A DNA stretch of 64,000 nucleotides. It comes from Streptomyces gardneri (lineage in GTDB: Bacteria; Actinomycetota; Actinomycetes; Streptomycetales; Streptomycetaceae). The stretch spans positions 123,660-187,659 of the forward strand of contig NZ_BJMN01000019.1 of NCBI RefSeq assembly GCF_006539185.1, given 5' to 3'. Below are positions 16,495 through 25,146 of this stretch, piece after piece. The notes beneath the pieces were generated by a model. The model had not been told where the DNA came from, did not search any database, and was given only the letters and a program-made list of their open reading frames with translations. Made by a program: the position numbers and the translations under genes. Numbering within the stretch: the stretch's first letter is position 1; each line of letters begins with the position of its first letter.

Positions 16495-16577
16495 CGGGGA
16501 GGGGTCCCCTACCCCGTTCGGAGGGCGGGACCGGGGCACGGCCGTGTCCGTCGGCACGCCGTTCCGTTGTGAGGGGT

Positions 16578-16874
16578 ATGACTTCGACACGACGTATCTC
16601 CTCGGTCCTCGCCGTCGCCGCCGCCTTCTCGTGCCTCGGCGCGTCGGCGGCGCAGGCCGTCTCCGTCGCCACCCCGCTCGGCCCGCCCGTCAACCCGGTG
16701 AGCGAGCTCGACGCGGTCGCCACGACCGGTATCCCCGAGGAGTCCCGCGCGCAGTTCCCCGGCATCGAGAGTCAGTTGGGCGGACTCGGCCGACTGAACG
16801 AACTGCACCAGATCCACCAGCTCACCGACCTCGCGGCACCGGTCACGGGCGTGCTCCCCGAGATCTCCACCTGA
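16578..16874 (+). CDS. Small secreted protein of unknown function
   Basis: 98 aa from ATG 16578 (GTG 16569 is in frame upstream). A clear Sec signal peptide (basic MTSTRR, hydrophobic core, AQA-VS cleavage near residue 27) leaves a ~70-residue mature chain rich in Pro, Leu and Gly with no Cys and repeated Leu-rich turns (LGGLGRLNELHQIHQL). It resembles the small exported proteins common on Streptomyces cell surfaces, but I do not recognise a family. It is followed by a strong hairpin. Confidence 0.72.
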   Translation: MTSTRRISSVLAVAAAFSCLGASAAQAVSVATPLGPPVNPVSELDAVATTGIPEESRAQFPGIESQLGGLGRLNELHQIHQLTDLAAPVTGVLPEIST

Positions 16875-16925
16875 CCGCCCCTGTCCGACCTCCCGAGGCG
16901 CGACGACACGCCCCCCGCCTCCGAT

Positions 16926-16959
16926 CCGGCACCGTGCAGCACGACAGGCACGGTGCCGG
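16926..16959 (+). terminator. Terminator-like hairpin
   Basis: 12-bp perfect stem (16926-16937 with 16948-16959) with a 10-base loop, 52 bases after the small secreted protein gene. Confidence 0.7.
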
Positions 16960-17077
16960 TGGACTGTCCGGACGATTGTCGTGCGACAGCCAGGGCAACC
17001 TCATGTGGGCGGCGAGGGTCTCACTGAGCAGAAACGGTCCTGCGCCGAGGACCCGACGTCGTGCTCAGGGGGTAGCG

Positions 17078-17389
17078 ATGCACTTCGACGAGAACGAACC
17101 CCAGGACGTCCGCGAGCAGCGCTTCGCGGAGGAACGCGCCGTGCGCCGCGCCCGGCGCAACTCACGGCCGATCGACCTGGGGGGAGCCCACATCGGCCTG
17201 ACCGTGGTGATCAGCGCCCTGGCCCTTCTCGCGTGGTTCGGAGAGCTCGTCGCGCTGGGTGTCGTGGGCGGAATCGTCCTGCTCTGGTTCCTCGTCGCCG
17301 TCATCTGGGTGCACGCGGACGGGGACAGGGCCGGGCACGGGTTCCAGCGGGCGTACGTCGCCACCTTCGGCTGGGGCGACATGATCTGA
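17078..17389 (+). CDS. Small two-helix membrane protein
   Basis: 103 aa from ATG 17078, preceded by AGGGGG at good spacing. A charged N-terminus of ~45 residues (acidic then Arg-rich) is followed by two adjacent hydrophobic helices (~47-85) and a short polar tail. The family is not recognised and the function unknown. It is probably transcribed alone and converges on the DUF2071 gene. Confidence 0.7.
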   Translation: MHFDENEPQDVREQRFAEERAVRRARRNSRPIDLGGAHIGLTVVISALALLAWFGELVALGVVGGIVLLWFLVAVIWVHADGDRAGHGFQRAYVATFGWGDMI

Positions 17390-17411
17390 GGGGCGGCCCC
17401 GCTCCGTCCGC

Positions 17412-18185
17412 TCAGGGCGTGGGGATGCCGCCGGGGCGGTGGGGTGGGAGGCCGAATTCCACGGGGACCCCGGGGGAGTACAGGACGCTCACGGGCGCGC
17501 CGGTCGGGTGGGGCAAGCCCGCCGCTGCCACCAGGTTCTCCTCGCACGCCAGCAGTTCCGCGCGGTGCAGCGGCCAGCGCGGGTGCGTGTTCGGGAGGTA
17601 GAGCGGGCGCCCGAAGAAGGCGGTGTGCATTCCCCAGCGGGCCGTCAGGAAGTGTTCGAGCTCGGTGGGGGTCTCGACGCGTTCCCCGACCCGCAGGACG
17701 ATCCGGCTGTGCGCGCCGCGCGGCCCGGGCAGGCGCCGGCTGCTGGAGTAGGTGACCGTGGCGCCGTCATGGCGGACGGCCATCCTCGACCAGACGTACG
17801 GCAGCCGGAACAGGGCCCGTCCGAAGGCGACGGGCACGAGCCGTGAGGCGTCGAGCGAACGGAACACCACACCGCGCCGGCCCCGCGCGTCCACCGAGTA
17901 GAGGCGGACGTTGGTCTCGGGAAAGCTGCCCAGGTAGGGCACGCCGGGGAGGCGGAACCATCCGACCCGGTGCATCCGGAAGGCGACGAGCCCGACGTAC
18001 GTCACACCGTCGAGGGTGTCCGGAACGGTCCCGGACGGGAGCAGCGGGGCGACCACGCCGGGGTCGACGGGCCAGTGGAGGAACGCCAGGTCGAGCCAGG
18101 ACTGGGTCAGGAGAGGACCGGGACCGGGTGGGGCGTGGGGTGAGTCCGGGGTGATGGGTTCCGGGACGGGCGGCGCGAGCGTCAC
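17412..18185 (-). CDS. YqjF-like DUF2071 protein
   Basis: 257 aa. The order of blocks matches the DUF2071/YqjF family: QSWLDLAFLHWPVDPGVVAPLLPSG near the N-terminus, then VTYVGLVAFRM, FPETNVRLYS, VFRSLDASRLVPV and the C-terminal ARWGMHTAFFGRPLYLPNTHPRWPLH. The fold is acetoacetate-decarboxylase-like, but no activity is known for this family. Single gene between a convergent small membrane protein gene and an upstream terminator. Confidence 0.85.
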   Translation of the reverse strand: MTLAPPVPEPITPDSPHAPPGPGPLLTQSWLDLAFLHWPVDPGVVAPLLPSGTVPDTLDGVTYVGLVAFRMHRVGWFRLPGVPYLGSFPETNVRLYSVDARGRRGVVFRSLDASRLVPVAFGRALFRLPYVWSRMAVRHDGATVTYSSSRRLPGPRGAHSRIVLRVGERVETPTELEHFLTARWGMHTAFFGRPLYLPNTHPRWPLHRAELLACEENLVAAAGLPHPTGAPVSVLYSPGVPVEFGLPPHRPGGIPTP

Positions 18186-18203
18186 GCCGAACAGGATCGC
18201 AGA

Positions 18204-18229
18204 GCCCCCTGCCGTACGAGGCAGGGGGC
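18204..18229 (-). terminator. Terminator-like hairpin after the beta-helix gene
   Basis: 10-bp perfect stem (18204-18213 with 18220-18229) and a 6-base loop, just beyond the stop of the minus-strand beta-helix gene and before the DUF2071 start. Confidence 0.7.
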
Positions 18230-18239
18230 CCGGTGGCGG

Positions 18240-21200
18240 TCAGGGCGTGACGGGTACGTTCGTCAGGCCCGAGACGGCGTTCGTGACGGTGTTGCCGGAG
18301 TGGACGACGTTCGGGGAGGCGGTGCACTTCGACGTCGAGGTGATCTTGATGGCGTACGCGCCGGTGCCTCCGAGGTCCGACGTGTTGCCCCGCCAGACGT
18401 TGCCGCAGCCGTTCGGGAAGGACGGGGTCGTCGAAGGGTTGTGGGTCTCGTACCCGTTGGCGAACGTGCCGGGCGGGGCGAACCTGCCGGTGTTGTTCTC
18501 GATCAGATAGCCGGTGCCCTTGGCGTCGACCCAGGAGTCGGCGGAGTTCTGGCCGCTGATCCCCGTACCGTCGAAGGTGTTCCCGCGGATGACACCGTCG
18601 GCCGTCCCCTCCTTGATGTCGATGTGCTCGGCCGTGACGTTCGGACCGATCCTGTTGTCCAGGACCTGGATCCGGTCCGAGCGGTCGACACCGCCGGTGT
18701 TGCCGTGGCAGGACCAGTTGGACCCGGCGGAGCCGATGTAGACGGCCTCGCCGTAGCCCGGCTGGACCAGACCGGTGTGGCTGATCGCGGAGTTCCGGAT
18801 CACGCCGTCGGAGGACGAGCGCCGGAAGTGCACCGCCTCGTCCTCGACGTGGTGGACGGAGAGCCCGTCGAGCGTGACGTGGTGCGAGTCGTCGAGGACG
18901 ACGCCCTTCTTGGAGTCCTTCACCGTGAACCCGGTCAGCTTCCAGTACGGGGCGCCGTACAGCCAGAGCCCGTACCCGGAGTCCCAGCCGGCGACCGGGG
19001 CCGGGCACGAGGGCGCCGTACCGGAGGGCCCGTCGTTGACGAGGACCGCGTTCGCGGGCCCGGTGAGGGTGATCGGGGCCGACGCGGTGCCCGGCGTCCG
19101 GGCGACGAAGGCGCCCCGGTACTCGCCGGCGGCCAGCCTGATCGTCTGCCCGGGCAGGGCGCCCGCCAGCGCGCTCCGGAGCTGGGCGGCGGTGGAGACG
19201 TCCACCACCGGGCCGCCGCCCGGGGTTCCGCCGTCCGGTGCGAGCGTGCCGTACACCTCGAACTCGTGGAGGGAGTAGCCGTACGCGGTGCCGCGCGCGG
19301 TTCCGTACATCCGGACGTAGCGGCCCGTCCCCGAGACCGTCAGGTCGTCGACGGCACCGTCGCCGGCGCCGGTGGAGTGGATGTCGGTCCAGTCCGTCCC
19401 GTCGTCGGAGACCTGGATCCGGTACGTCTTCCCGTACGCGGCCTCCCAGGCGAGCCTCACGCGGGAGACGGTGTGCCGCGCGCCGAGGTCGATACGGATC
19501 CACTGCGGGTCCACGCCCTCCGCACTGGCCCAGCGCGTGCCCGCGTCGCCGTCCACCGCGCGCCCGGCCTCGAACCCGGCCGACTCGACGGAGGACGCCG
19601 TCGCCGGCTTGCCCGCCGAGACCGGCGTCGGGGGCACCTCCGGGCCGCCGGGGCCCGGATCCGTACCGGCCGACTTCAGGAAGAGCGAGCCCGACGTGTC
19701 CGTCCGGGACGCGTGCACACCGGCGTGCGGGGCCTTGCCGTAGTCGAGGTTCTCCCTGCCCGCCCAGTCGGCGATGGCCGAGCCGTTCGCGGTCAGGTGC
19801 TGGTACACCGACGGGTCGGCGGCCGAACTCCCCAGTTGGTACAGGCGCTGACGGTCGGGGTAGTACGGCTGGTACGCGCCGCCGGCCGTGGTCTGCTTGC
19901 CGAGGTCGTTGCCGTAGAAGACGTTCTGCGGGCCCGTCGCGCCGGACCACTTCACCGCCTTGGCACCCGCGCCCCACCAGATCGGCCACCAGGTCGAGCC
20001 GTCGGGACCGCCGCCGCCCTCCTCGCCGCAGTTGGCGCGGCAGTTCTTCGAGGAGTTCTCGAAGGGGACCGCGACCCTGTTGTTCTCGAAGAGGTTGCGG
20101 CGCTCCCAACCGCCGTGCAGGTTCAGGTCGCTGTCGAAGTCGTTGCCGACGGCGACGTTGCCGGAGGCCGACCACTGGAAGGTGAAGTGCCGGAGGTTCC
20201 GGCTCGTGTTGTACGCGTACAAGGAGTCCCAGACGCGCGAGCCGCGGAAGTAGCCGTTGCCGCCCTTGCCCTTGTTCCAGGAGCCGTCGAAGGACGACTC
20301 CTGCACCTGGACGTTCTTGGCGTTCTCGGTCACGACGGCGTGGGAGCCGGTCATCCGCGTGGCGACCCGCCGGATCCAGACGTCGGCGGCCCACTTGAGG
20401 ACGATGCCGTGCTGCGCGTACTCCGGGGCGATGTTCCCGAAGTTGGCCTTGGCGTCGGCCGGGGTGACGTCGTACGTGCCGCCGCCGAGCTTCGGCATGC
20501 CGTCGAGTTCCTGGGTGATGCCGAGGTCCTCGATGCCGACGCCCTGGACGACCTTGAGCGGTGTCACGCGGCTCGGGTAGACGGTGCCGCCGATCGCGGC
20601 CGAACCGTCGGAGGTCGAGTCGAGCGGCAGGTCGAACTCGAGGGGCTTGTCGAGGGTGAGGTTCTTGCCGGCGGTGTCCACGGCGGCGATCCGGAAGATC
20701 TGCTGCCGCATATGCAGGTTCACGTACGTGGACGGGTCGTTGATCGTCTGCTGCTGGTAGAACTTCGCGGTGTTGGCGGCGCCGACCCAGAGAGGGGCGC
20801 CGGCCTTGAAGCGGTTCATGTCGGTGCCGGCGGCGAGCCTGACCTGCGTGGAACCGATGGGCGAGCCCTCCCGCAGCGGCACACCGCTCGCCCAGTGCTG
20901 GTTCACGCTCCCTTCGAACAGGTCCTTCCGGTCGGCGGGCGCGGAAGCGTGGTCGCTCGCGTACTTCGGGGAGACCTCGCGGGTCTGGACGCGCAGCAGC
21001 CCACGGCCCGGCCAGGTCCAGCCGCCCTTTCCGGCGCCGTGGGTCATGCCGTCCTCGTCCCAGTCGCTGCCGTCGGCGGTGAGGGTGTCGTAACGGGTGT
21101 CGGCGTCGGGCCGGAAGGCGAGCGTGGTCCGGTCCATGCCGGCGCCGCGTAACACCATGTAGTCGGCGTCCAGGGCGAGTTGGCGGGTCACGAGGATCCG

Positions 21201-21632
21201 CCCCGCGGGCAGGGTGATGGACGACAGCTTCGTGAAGCCGGCGGAGGGGGTGCACGTCGTCCGAAGAGCATCGACGGCCCGCTGGAGCCCGCTGGTCGCG
21301 TCGGTGCCGTCGGCCCGTACGCCGTACTGCGCGGCGAGTTCGGCCGCCGTGATGTGGCAGGCCGCGTCCGGGTGCGCCTCGGCGGCGCCGGGGAGCGGGG
21401 CGCCGCCCCGGTAGCCGGCCCTGCTCCAGTCGGGCAGTCCGGGGATCGGGGCTCGGCGGTTGGCGCTGGTGAGGTCGGGTATCGCGGCCGCCGTGACCGT
21501 CGCGTCCGCGTCCGCGGCGGCGGCGGCCGGAGCGCCGATTCCTGTGACCGGGGTCAGGGCGGTGGCGAGGGCGGCGAGGACCGCCAGGGAGCGGAGCGGT
21601 CGGTGTCGACGGAGCCTGGGTGTCTGTGGCAC
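18240..21632 (-). CDS. Secreted right-handed beta-helix protein with F5/8C (discoidin) domain
   Basis: 1130 aa from GTG 21632, with GAGGA 8 bases upstream. A Sec signal peptide (residues ~1-38, ending AAAAA-DAD) is followed by a long pectate-lyase-like beta-helix region (~60-650) with repeated Asn/Gly turn motifs, a Gly/Pro linker, a discoidin-type carbohydrate-binding domain (~665-795; KPATASSVE, GDAGTRWAS, RYVRMYGT) and a second beta-helix (~810-1130) of the NosD/polysaccharide-lyase type (VLDDSHHVTLDGLSVHH, EHIDIKEG). It probably binds or cleaves an acidic polysaccharide outside the cell. I cannot assign a lyase family or substrate. Palindromes lie at its promoter. Confidence 0.8.
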   Translation of the reverse strand: MPQTPRLRRHRPLRSLAVLAALATALTPVTGIGAPAAAAADADATVTAAAIPDLTSANRRAPIPGLPDWSRAGYRGGAPLPGAAEAHPDAACHITAAELAAQYGVRADGTDATSGLQRAVDALRTTCTPSAGFTKLSSITLPAGRILVTRQLALDADYMVLRGAGMDRTTLAFRPDADTRYDTLTADGSDWDEDGMTHGAGKGGWTWPGRGLLRVQTREVSPKYASDHASAPADRKDLFEGSVNQHWASGVPLREGSPIGSTQVRLAAGTDMNRFKAGAPLWVGAANTAKFYQQQTINDPSTYVNLHMRQQIFRIAAVDTAGKNLTLDKPLEFDLPLDSTSDGSAAIGGTVYPSRVTPLKVVQGVGIEDLGITQELDGMPKLGGGTYDVTPADAKANFGNIAPEYAQHGIVLKWAADVWIRRVATRMTGSHAVVTENAKNVQVQESSFDGSWNKGKGGNGYFRGSRVWDSLYAYNTSRNLRHFTFQWSASGNVAVGNDFDSDLNLHGGWERRNLFENNRVAVPFENSSKNCRANCGEEGGGGPDGSTWWPIWWGAGAKAVKWSGATGPQNVFYGNDLGKQTTAGGAYQPYYPDRQRLYQLGSSAADPSVYQHLTANGSAIADWAGRENLDYGKAPHAGVHASRTDTSGSLFLKSAGTDPGPGGPEVPPTPVSAGKPATASSVESAGFEAGRAVDGDAGTRWASAEGVDPQWIRIDLGARHTVSRVRLAWEAAYGKTYRIQVSDDGTDWTDIHSTGAGDGAVDDLTVSGTGRYVRMYGTARGTAYGYSLHEFEVYGTLAPDGGTPGGGPVVDVSTAAQLRSALAGALPGQTIRLAAGEYRGAFVARTPGTASAPITLTGPANAVLVNDGPSGTAPSCPAPVAGWDSGYGLWLYGAPYWKLTGFTVKDSKKGVVLDDSHHVTLDGLSVHHVEDEAVHFRRSSSDGVIRNSAISHTGLVQPGYGEAVYIGSAGSNWSCHGNTGGVDRSDRIQVLDNRIGPNVTAEHIDIKEGTADGVIRGNTFDGTGISGQNSADSWVDAKGTGYLIENNTGRFAPPGTFANGYETHNPSTTPSFPNGCGNVWRGNTSDLGGTGAYAIKITSTSKCTASPNVVHSGNTVTNAVSGLTNVPVTP

Positions 21633-21666
21633 AGGGCGTCCTCGGGGGAGTGGTGCGCGAAAAGAC

Positions 21667-21701
21667 AGGAAGTCTTCCTAACCATTGGCCGGGAGGTTAG
21701 G
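21667..21701. promoter_or_regulatory. Overlapping palindromes upstream of the beta-helix gene
   Basis: AGGAAG-T-CTTCCT (21667-21679) and CCTAACC-N11-GGTTAGG (21677-21701), 35-69 bases upstream of the beta-helix start. They overlap each other and lie where promoter elements should be, so they are candidate operators. The binder is unknown. Confidence 0.45.
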
Positions 21702-21793
21702 GAGAGTTCGAGGGGGGCGCAAGACTCCCGACGGGATCCGTGTCTCTGACTCACATTCAGGTATGTGGTCATGGAGGGGTGTTGCCGATGGAG

Positions 21794-21847
21794 CGGGCCG
21801 CTTCGTCGCCCCCGCCCGAGGGGAGCGGGGCGTGGCGAAGCGGCCCG
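21794..21847 (-). terminator. Terminator-like hairpin after the VOC gene
   Basis: 12-bp perfect outer stem (21794-21805 with 21836-21847) enclosing a GC-rich inner hairpin, just beyond the stop of the minus-strand VOC gene. Confidence 0.6.
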
Positions 21848-21875
21848 TCGTCGTCGATCCGTACGGGGCCCTCGC

Positions 21876-22361
21876 TCAGGCGGCGTCGGACGGCGGCTGC
21901 ACGGACTGCAGGGCCTCCTTGGCCCGCTTCTCCATCTCCTCCTCCGGGACGTCCTCCACGTGCGTGGCGAGGTTCCAGCGGTGGCCGAAGGGGTCTTCGA
22001 GCTGCCCGGTGCGGTCGCCGTAGAACTCGTCCTTGACGGGCGAGAGTTCCTTGGCGCCCCGCGCGAGGGCCTTGGCGAAGACCGCGTCGACGTCCTCGAC
22101 GTACAGGTGGAGGGTGATCGGGGTGCCGCCGACCGTTTTGGGCGAGCGGAAATCCATGCTGGGGAACTCGTCCGCGAGCATGATCACCGAGTTGCCGAGG
22201 GTCAGCTCGGCGTGGCCGATGGTCCCTCCGGGCGCGGGCATCCTCATGCGCTCGACCGCGCCCAGCACGGACACGTAGAAGTCGATCGCGGCCGCGGCTC
22301 CGTCGACGCAGAGGTACGGCGTGACGCGCGGGTATCCCTCGGGGATGGGCTTGACAGCCAC
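21876..22361 (-). CDS. VOC-family (PhnB-like) protein
   Basis: 161 aa from GTG 22361 (VAVKPIPEGYP). Two beta-alpha-beta-beta-beta units of the vicinal oxygen chelate fold: VTPYLCVDGAAAAIDFYVSVLGAVE, then HAELTLGNSVIMLAD, ITLHLYVEDVDAVFAKALARGA and DRTGQLEDPFGHRWNLATHVEDV, the PhnB/glyoxalase-like ending. Many members are metal-dependent lyases or binding proteins; the substrate here is unknown. Divergent from the carbohydrate operon, with a 237-base shared intergenic region. Confidence 0.85.
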   Translation of the reverse strand: MAVKPIPEGYPRVTPYLCVDGAAAAIDFYVSVLGAVERMRMPAPGGTIGHAELTLGNSVIMLADEFPSMDFRSPKTVGGTPITLHLYVEDVDAVFAKALARGAKELSPVKDEFYGDRTGQLEDPFGHRWNLATHVEDVPEEEMEKRAKEALQSVQPPSDAA

Positions 22362-22598
22362 TGGAATCCCAACCTTTCCGGTCTCCCGGACGGTGACGGT
22401 CACGGGCGACCGTCGGCTGTGGCCATGGATAGCCCGAACCCGGGGAGCATCCGCCGGCGCCGCGCGACGCCCCGCGGAGGTTCCCCCGAAGGGCGGCGGT
22501 TCGCTTCGTCCGACCTCTTGCCGAGGAGACCTCGGCTCTCTAATGTGAACCTTCAAATTCCGGGAAGATCATGCTGATGGCATCTTGAGGAACAGATT

Positions 22599-22610
22599 TT
22601 GAACGATCAA
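22599..22610. promoter_or_regulatory. LacI-type operator over the first start codon of the sugar operon
   Basis: TTGAACGATCAA is a near-palindrome with the central CG typical of LacI/GalR operators (10 of 12 positions symmetric). It coincides with the TTG start codon of the first operon gene. A weaker TGAACCTTCA palindrome is ~55 bases upstream. The LacI gene at the operon end is the obvious binder. Confidence 0.5.
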
Positions 22611-23819
22611 ATTCATCCACGGGCACCTGAGACCGTCAATCGCGCGGCGTCCGTTTCGGCCCCCGCCTGTGGTCCGCGGGCGGGCTACCTCGATCACGCC
22701 AGGGTCGGCCCGCTCTCCCGCCGGGCCGCCGCCGCGCTCACCGCCGCGACCGACCTGGCCACCCGCTCGGACCCCGCCGACCTCGACCGGCTCTTCGCCC
22801 TCAGCGACGCCGCGCGGACCTCGGCGGCCCGGCTCCTCGACGCCCGCCCCCACGAGATCGCCCTCGCCCCGTCCACCAGCAACGGCCTGTTCACCGTCGC
22901 CGCCGGCCTCCAGGGACCCGGCACCGTCCTGGTGCCGCGCGACGAGTTCCCCGCCAACGTCTACCCCTGGCTCCGGTTCGCCGGCCGCGGCGGCCCGGCC
23001 GTCCGGCTCGTCGCCCCGGACGGCCGGCGGCACATCACCCCCGACCTGCTGCGCCGGAACCTCACCCCCGACGTCACCGCGCTCACGGTGAGCGCCGTCG
23101 ACTCCCTCACCGGACACGTCGCACCGCTCGCCGCCCTCAAGGAGGTCCTCGGGCCGGACCGCCTCCTCATCGTCGACGCCATCCAGGGACTCGGGGCCGT
23201 CCCCCTCGAAACGGACGCCGCCGACGTCCTGGTCAGCGGTGGCCAGAAGTGGCTGCGGGCAGGCTGGGGCGCCGCGCTGCTGCTGATCCGCGACCGGTGC
23301 GCCGAGCGCCTGGCTCCCGGGCTCGGCGGCTGGGCCGGTGTCGCGGAACCCTTCGCGGCGCGGCATCCGGCCCCGCCCCTGCCCGGGGCCGCCGCCCACC
23401 TCGCCACCAACCCGGACTTCCCGGCCGCCGCGGCCATCGGCGCGGCCGTCGACGAGCTGCTCGCCGAGGGCGGCCCGGCCGCCACGGGCGCCCGCATCCG
23501 GGCCACCCTCGCCGAGCTGCTCGACCGGGCCCGGCAGGCGGGCGCCGAGATCCTGCTGGACGGGCTCGGCCACCGGGAACGCGCCGGCATCGGCACCTTC
23601 CGTCTCCCCGGTCACGACCCCGTGACCGTCCACCGCACTCTCGAAGCGGCCGGCGTGATCACCACGCGCCGCGACGAGTGGATCCGCCTCTCTCCCCACA
23701 CCTCCACGCCGGCCGCCGCCGTGGATCTGTTCGCGGAGGCGCTGCACACCCTCACCACCGGCAGCACCCGTACCGGCAACACCCTCACCCTCCAGGAGCC
23801 GACATGTCCCACCACCTGA
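22599..23819 (+). CDS. Class V aminotransferase-fold PLP enzyme
   Basis: 406 aa from TTG 22599, with GAGGAA 8 bases upstream. The fold follows NifS/isopenicillin-N epimerase-like enzymes: STSNGLF phosphate loop (~residues 92-98), IVDAIQGLG (D193 binds the PLP nitrogen) and SGGQKW with the Schiff-base K217. No desulfurase Cys loop is evident. It is the first gene of a sugar-import operon and overlaps the binding-protein gene by 16 bases, so co-expression is near certain, yet a PLP enzyme is unusual in such an operon. It may act on an amino sugar or an amino-acid conjugate. That role is inference. Confidence 0.8.
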   Translation: MNDQIHPRAPETVNRAASVSAPACGPRAGYLDHARVGPLSRRAAAALTAATDLATRSDPADLDRLFALSDAARTSAARLLDARPHEIALAPSTSNGLFTVAAGLQGPGTVLVPRDEFPANVYPWLRFAGRGGPAVRLVAPDGRRHITPDLLRRNLTPDVTALTVSAVDSLTGHVAPLAALKEVLGPDRLLIVDAIQGLGAVPLETDAADVLVSGGQKWLRAGWGAALLLIRDRCAERLAPGLGGWAGVAEPFAARHPAPPLPGAAAHLATNPDFPAAAAIGAAVDELLAEGGPAATGARIRATLAELLDRARQAGAEILLDGLGHRERAGIGTFRLPGHDPVTVHRTLEAAGVITTRRDEWIRLSPHTSTPAAAVDLFAEALHTLTTGSTRTGNTLTLQEPTCPTT

Positions 23820-25144
23820 GCCGCAGACACCTCCTCCAGCTCGCCACCGCCTCCGCCGCCGGACTCGGCCTGACCGCCTGTGGCGGCAGCGGCAGCGGAG
23901 GATCGGGCGGTGCCGGCGGCGCCGACGGCGACAGCGGCAGGATCACCGTGTGGAGCTGGACCACCGCGGCCGAGGCCCTGCGGGGCGTCGTCCCCTCCTT
24001 CGAGCGGGACAACCCCGGCATCACGGTCGACGTCCAGGACCTCGGCAACCCCGCCATCTGGGACAAGATCACCGTCGGGCTCGCCTCGGGCGGCAAGGGA
24101 CTCGCCGACGTCCTGCACATCGGTGTCGACTACCTGCCCGGATACATGGAGAAGTTCCCCCAGGGCCTCGCCGACCTGTCCAAGCTCGGCGCCGACCGCC
24201 ACAAGGACGCCTTCGTCGAGGGCCTCTGGCCGACCGTCATAGGCAAGGACAAGGCCGTCCACGCCCTTCCGTGGGAGGTGAACCCGCTCGGTCTGTTCTA
24301 CCGCCACGACTACTTCGAGAAGGCCGACGTCGACCCGGCCTCCCTCTCCAGCTGGGACGACCTGATCGCCGCGGGGCCGAAGATCCGCGCCGCCACCGGC
24401 GCCCAGCTCCTCGGGCTCGACAAGCCCGGAACCGTCCAGGACATGGACTTCTTCCAGAACCTGATGCAGCTCCAGGGAGCCTTCTACTTCGACGCCGAGG
24501 GCAGGGTCACGCTCGCCTCCGACGAGGCCGTCCAGGCCCTCACCGTCATCAAGCGGCTCAACGACGCCGGTCTGCTCGCCGACACCGCCGGCCAGGGCAC
24601 CTGGAAGCGCCTGGTCGGCCAGGGCAAGCTCGCCACCGCCCCGTACCCCGCCTGGGCCATCGAGTACCTCTCCGACAAGTTCCCCGCGCAGAGCGGAAAG
24701 TGGCGTGTCATGCAGCCGCCCGCCGCCGTCCCCGGGGGAGGCCGCAGCGCCATCGTCAACTCCACCTTCCTGACCGTCTCCGCCACCAGCAAGCGCCGCA
24801 AGGCCGCCTGGCGCTTCGTCGAGTACGCGCTCACCAAGCCGGCCGAGATCAACCGGATGTTCGCCTCGGGCGGCGTCTTCCCCGCGCTCAAGGAGGCTTA
24901 CACCGACCCGAAGTTCAGCGCGCCCGACCCCTTCTACGGCGGCCAGAAGGTGCTGAGGTCCTTCGTCGACTCGCTCACCGCCGGAGCCGGCGCGACCAAC
25001 TTCACCGGCGACTACAGCCGCGCCCTCAAGCTCGCCAGCGACGCCCAGAGCCAGGTCCTGATCAAGGGTGCCGATCCGGCCGAGGCCCTCAAGGCCGCGG
25101 CCAAGCAGCTCGCCCAGCAGACCGGCCGGCAGCAGGCGGCCTGA
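23804..25144 (+). CDS. ABC sugar transporter substrate-binding lipoprotein
   Basis: 446 aa from ATG 23804, with AGGAG upstream inside the preceding gene. A lipoprotein signal with a twin-arginine start (SRRHLLQLATASAAGLGLTAC, lipidated C26) and a Gly/Ser tether precede a family-1 extracellular solute-binding domain (ITVWSWTTAAEALRGVVPSFERDNPGI, LPWEVNPLGLFYR, AWRFVEYALTKPAEIN). It captures an oligosaccharide for the two permeases that follow. No ATPase gene is in the operon; in Streptomyces such importers usually share the MsiK ATPase. Confidence 0.9.
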   Translation: MSHHLSRRHLLQLATASAAGLGLTACGGSGSGGSGGAGGADGDSGRITVWSWTTAAEALRGVVPSFERDNPGITVDVQDLGNPAIWDKITVGLASGGKGLADVLHIGVDYLPGYMEKFPQGLADLSKLGADRHKDAFVEGLWPTVIGKDKAVHALPWEVNPLGLFYRHDYFEKADVDPASLSSWDDLIAAGPKIRAATGAQLLGLDKPGTVQDMDFFQNLMQLQGAFYFDAEGRVTLASDEAVQALTVIKRLNDAGLLADTAGQGTWKRLVGQGKLATAPYPAWAIEYLSDKFPAQSGKWRVMQPPAAVPGGGRSAIVNSTFLTVSATSKRRKAAWRFVEYALTKPAEINRMFASGGVFPALKEAYTDPKFSAPDPFYGGQKVLRSFVDSLTAGAGATNFTGDYSRALKLASDAQSQVLIKGADPAEALKAAAKQLAQQTGRQQAA

Positions 25145-25146
25145 CC

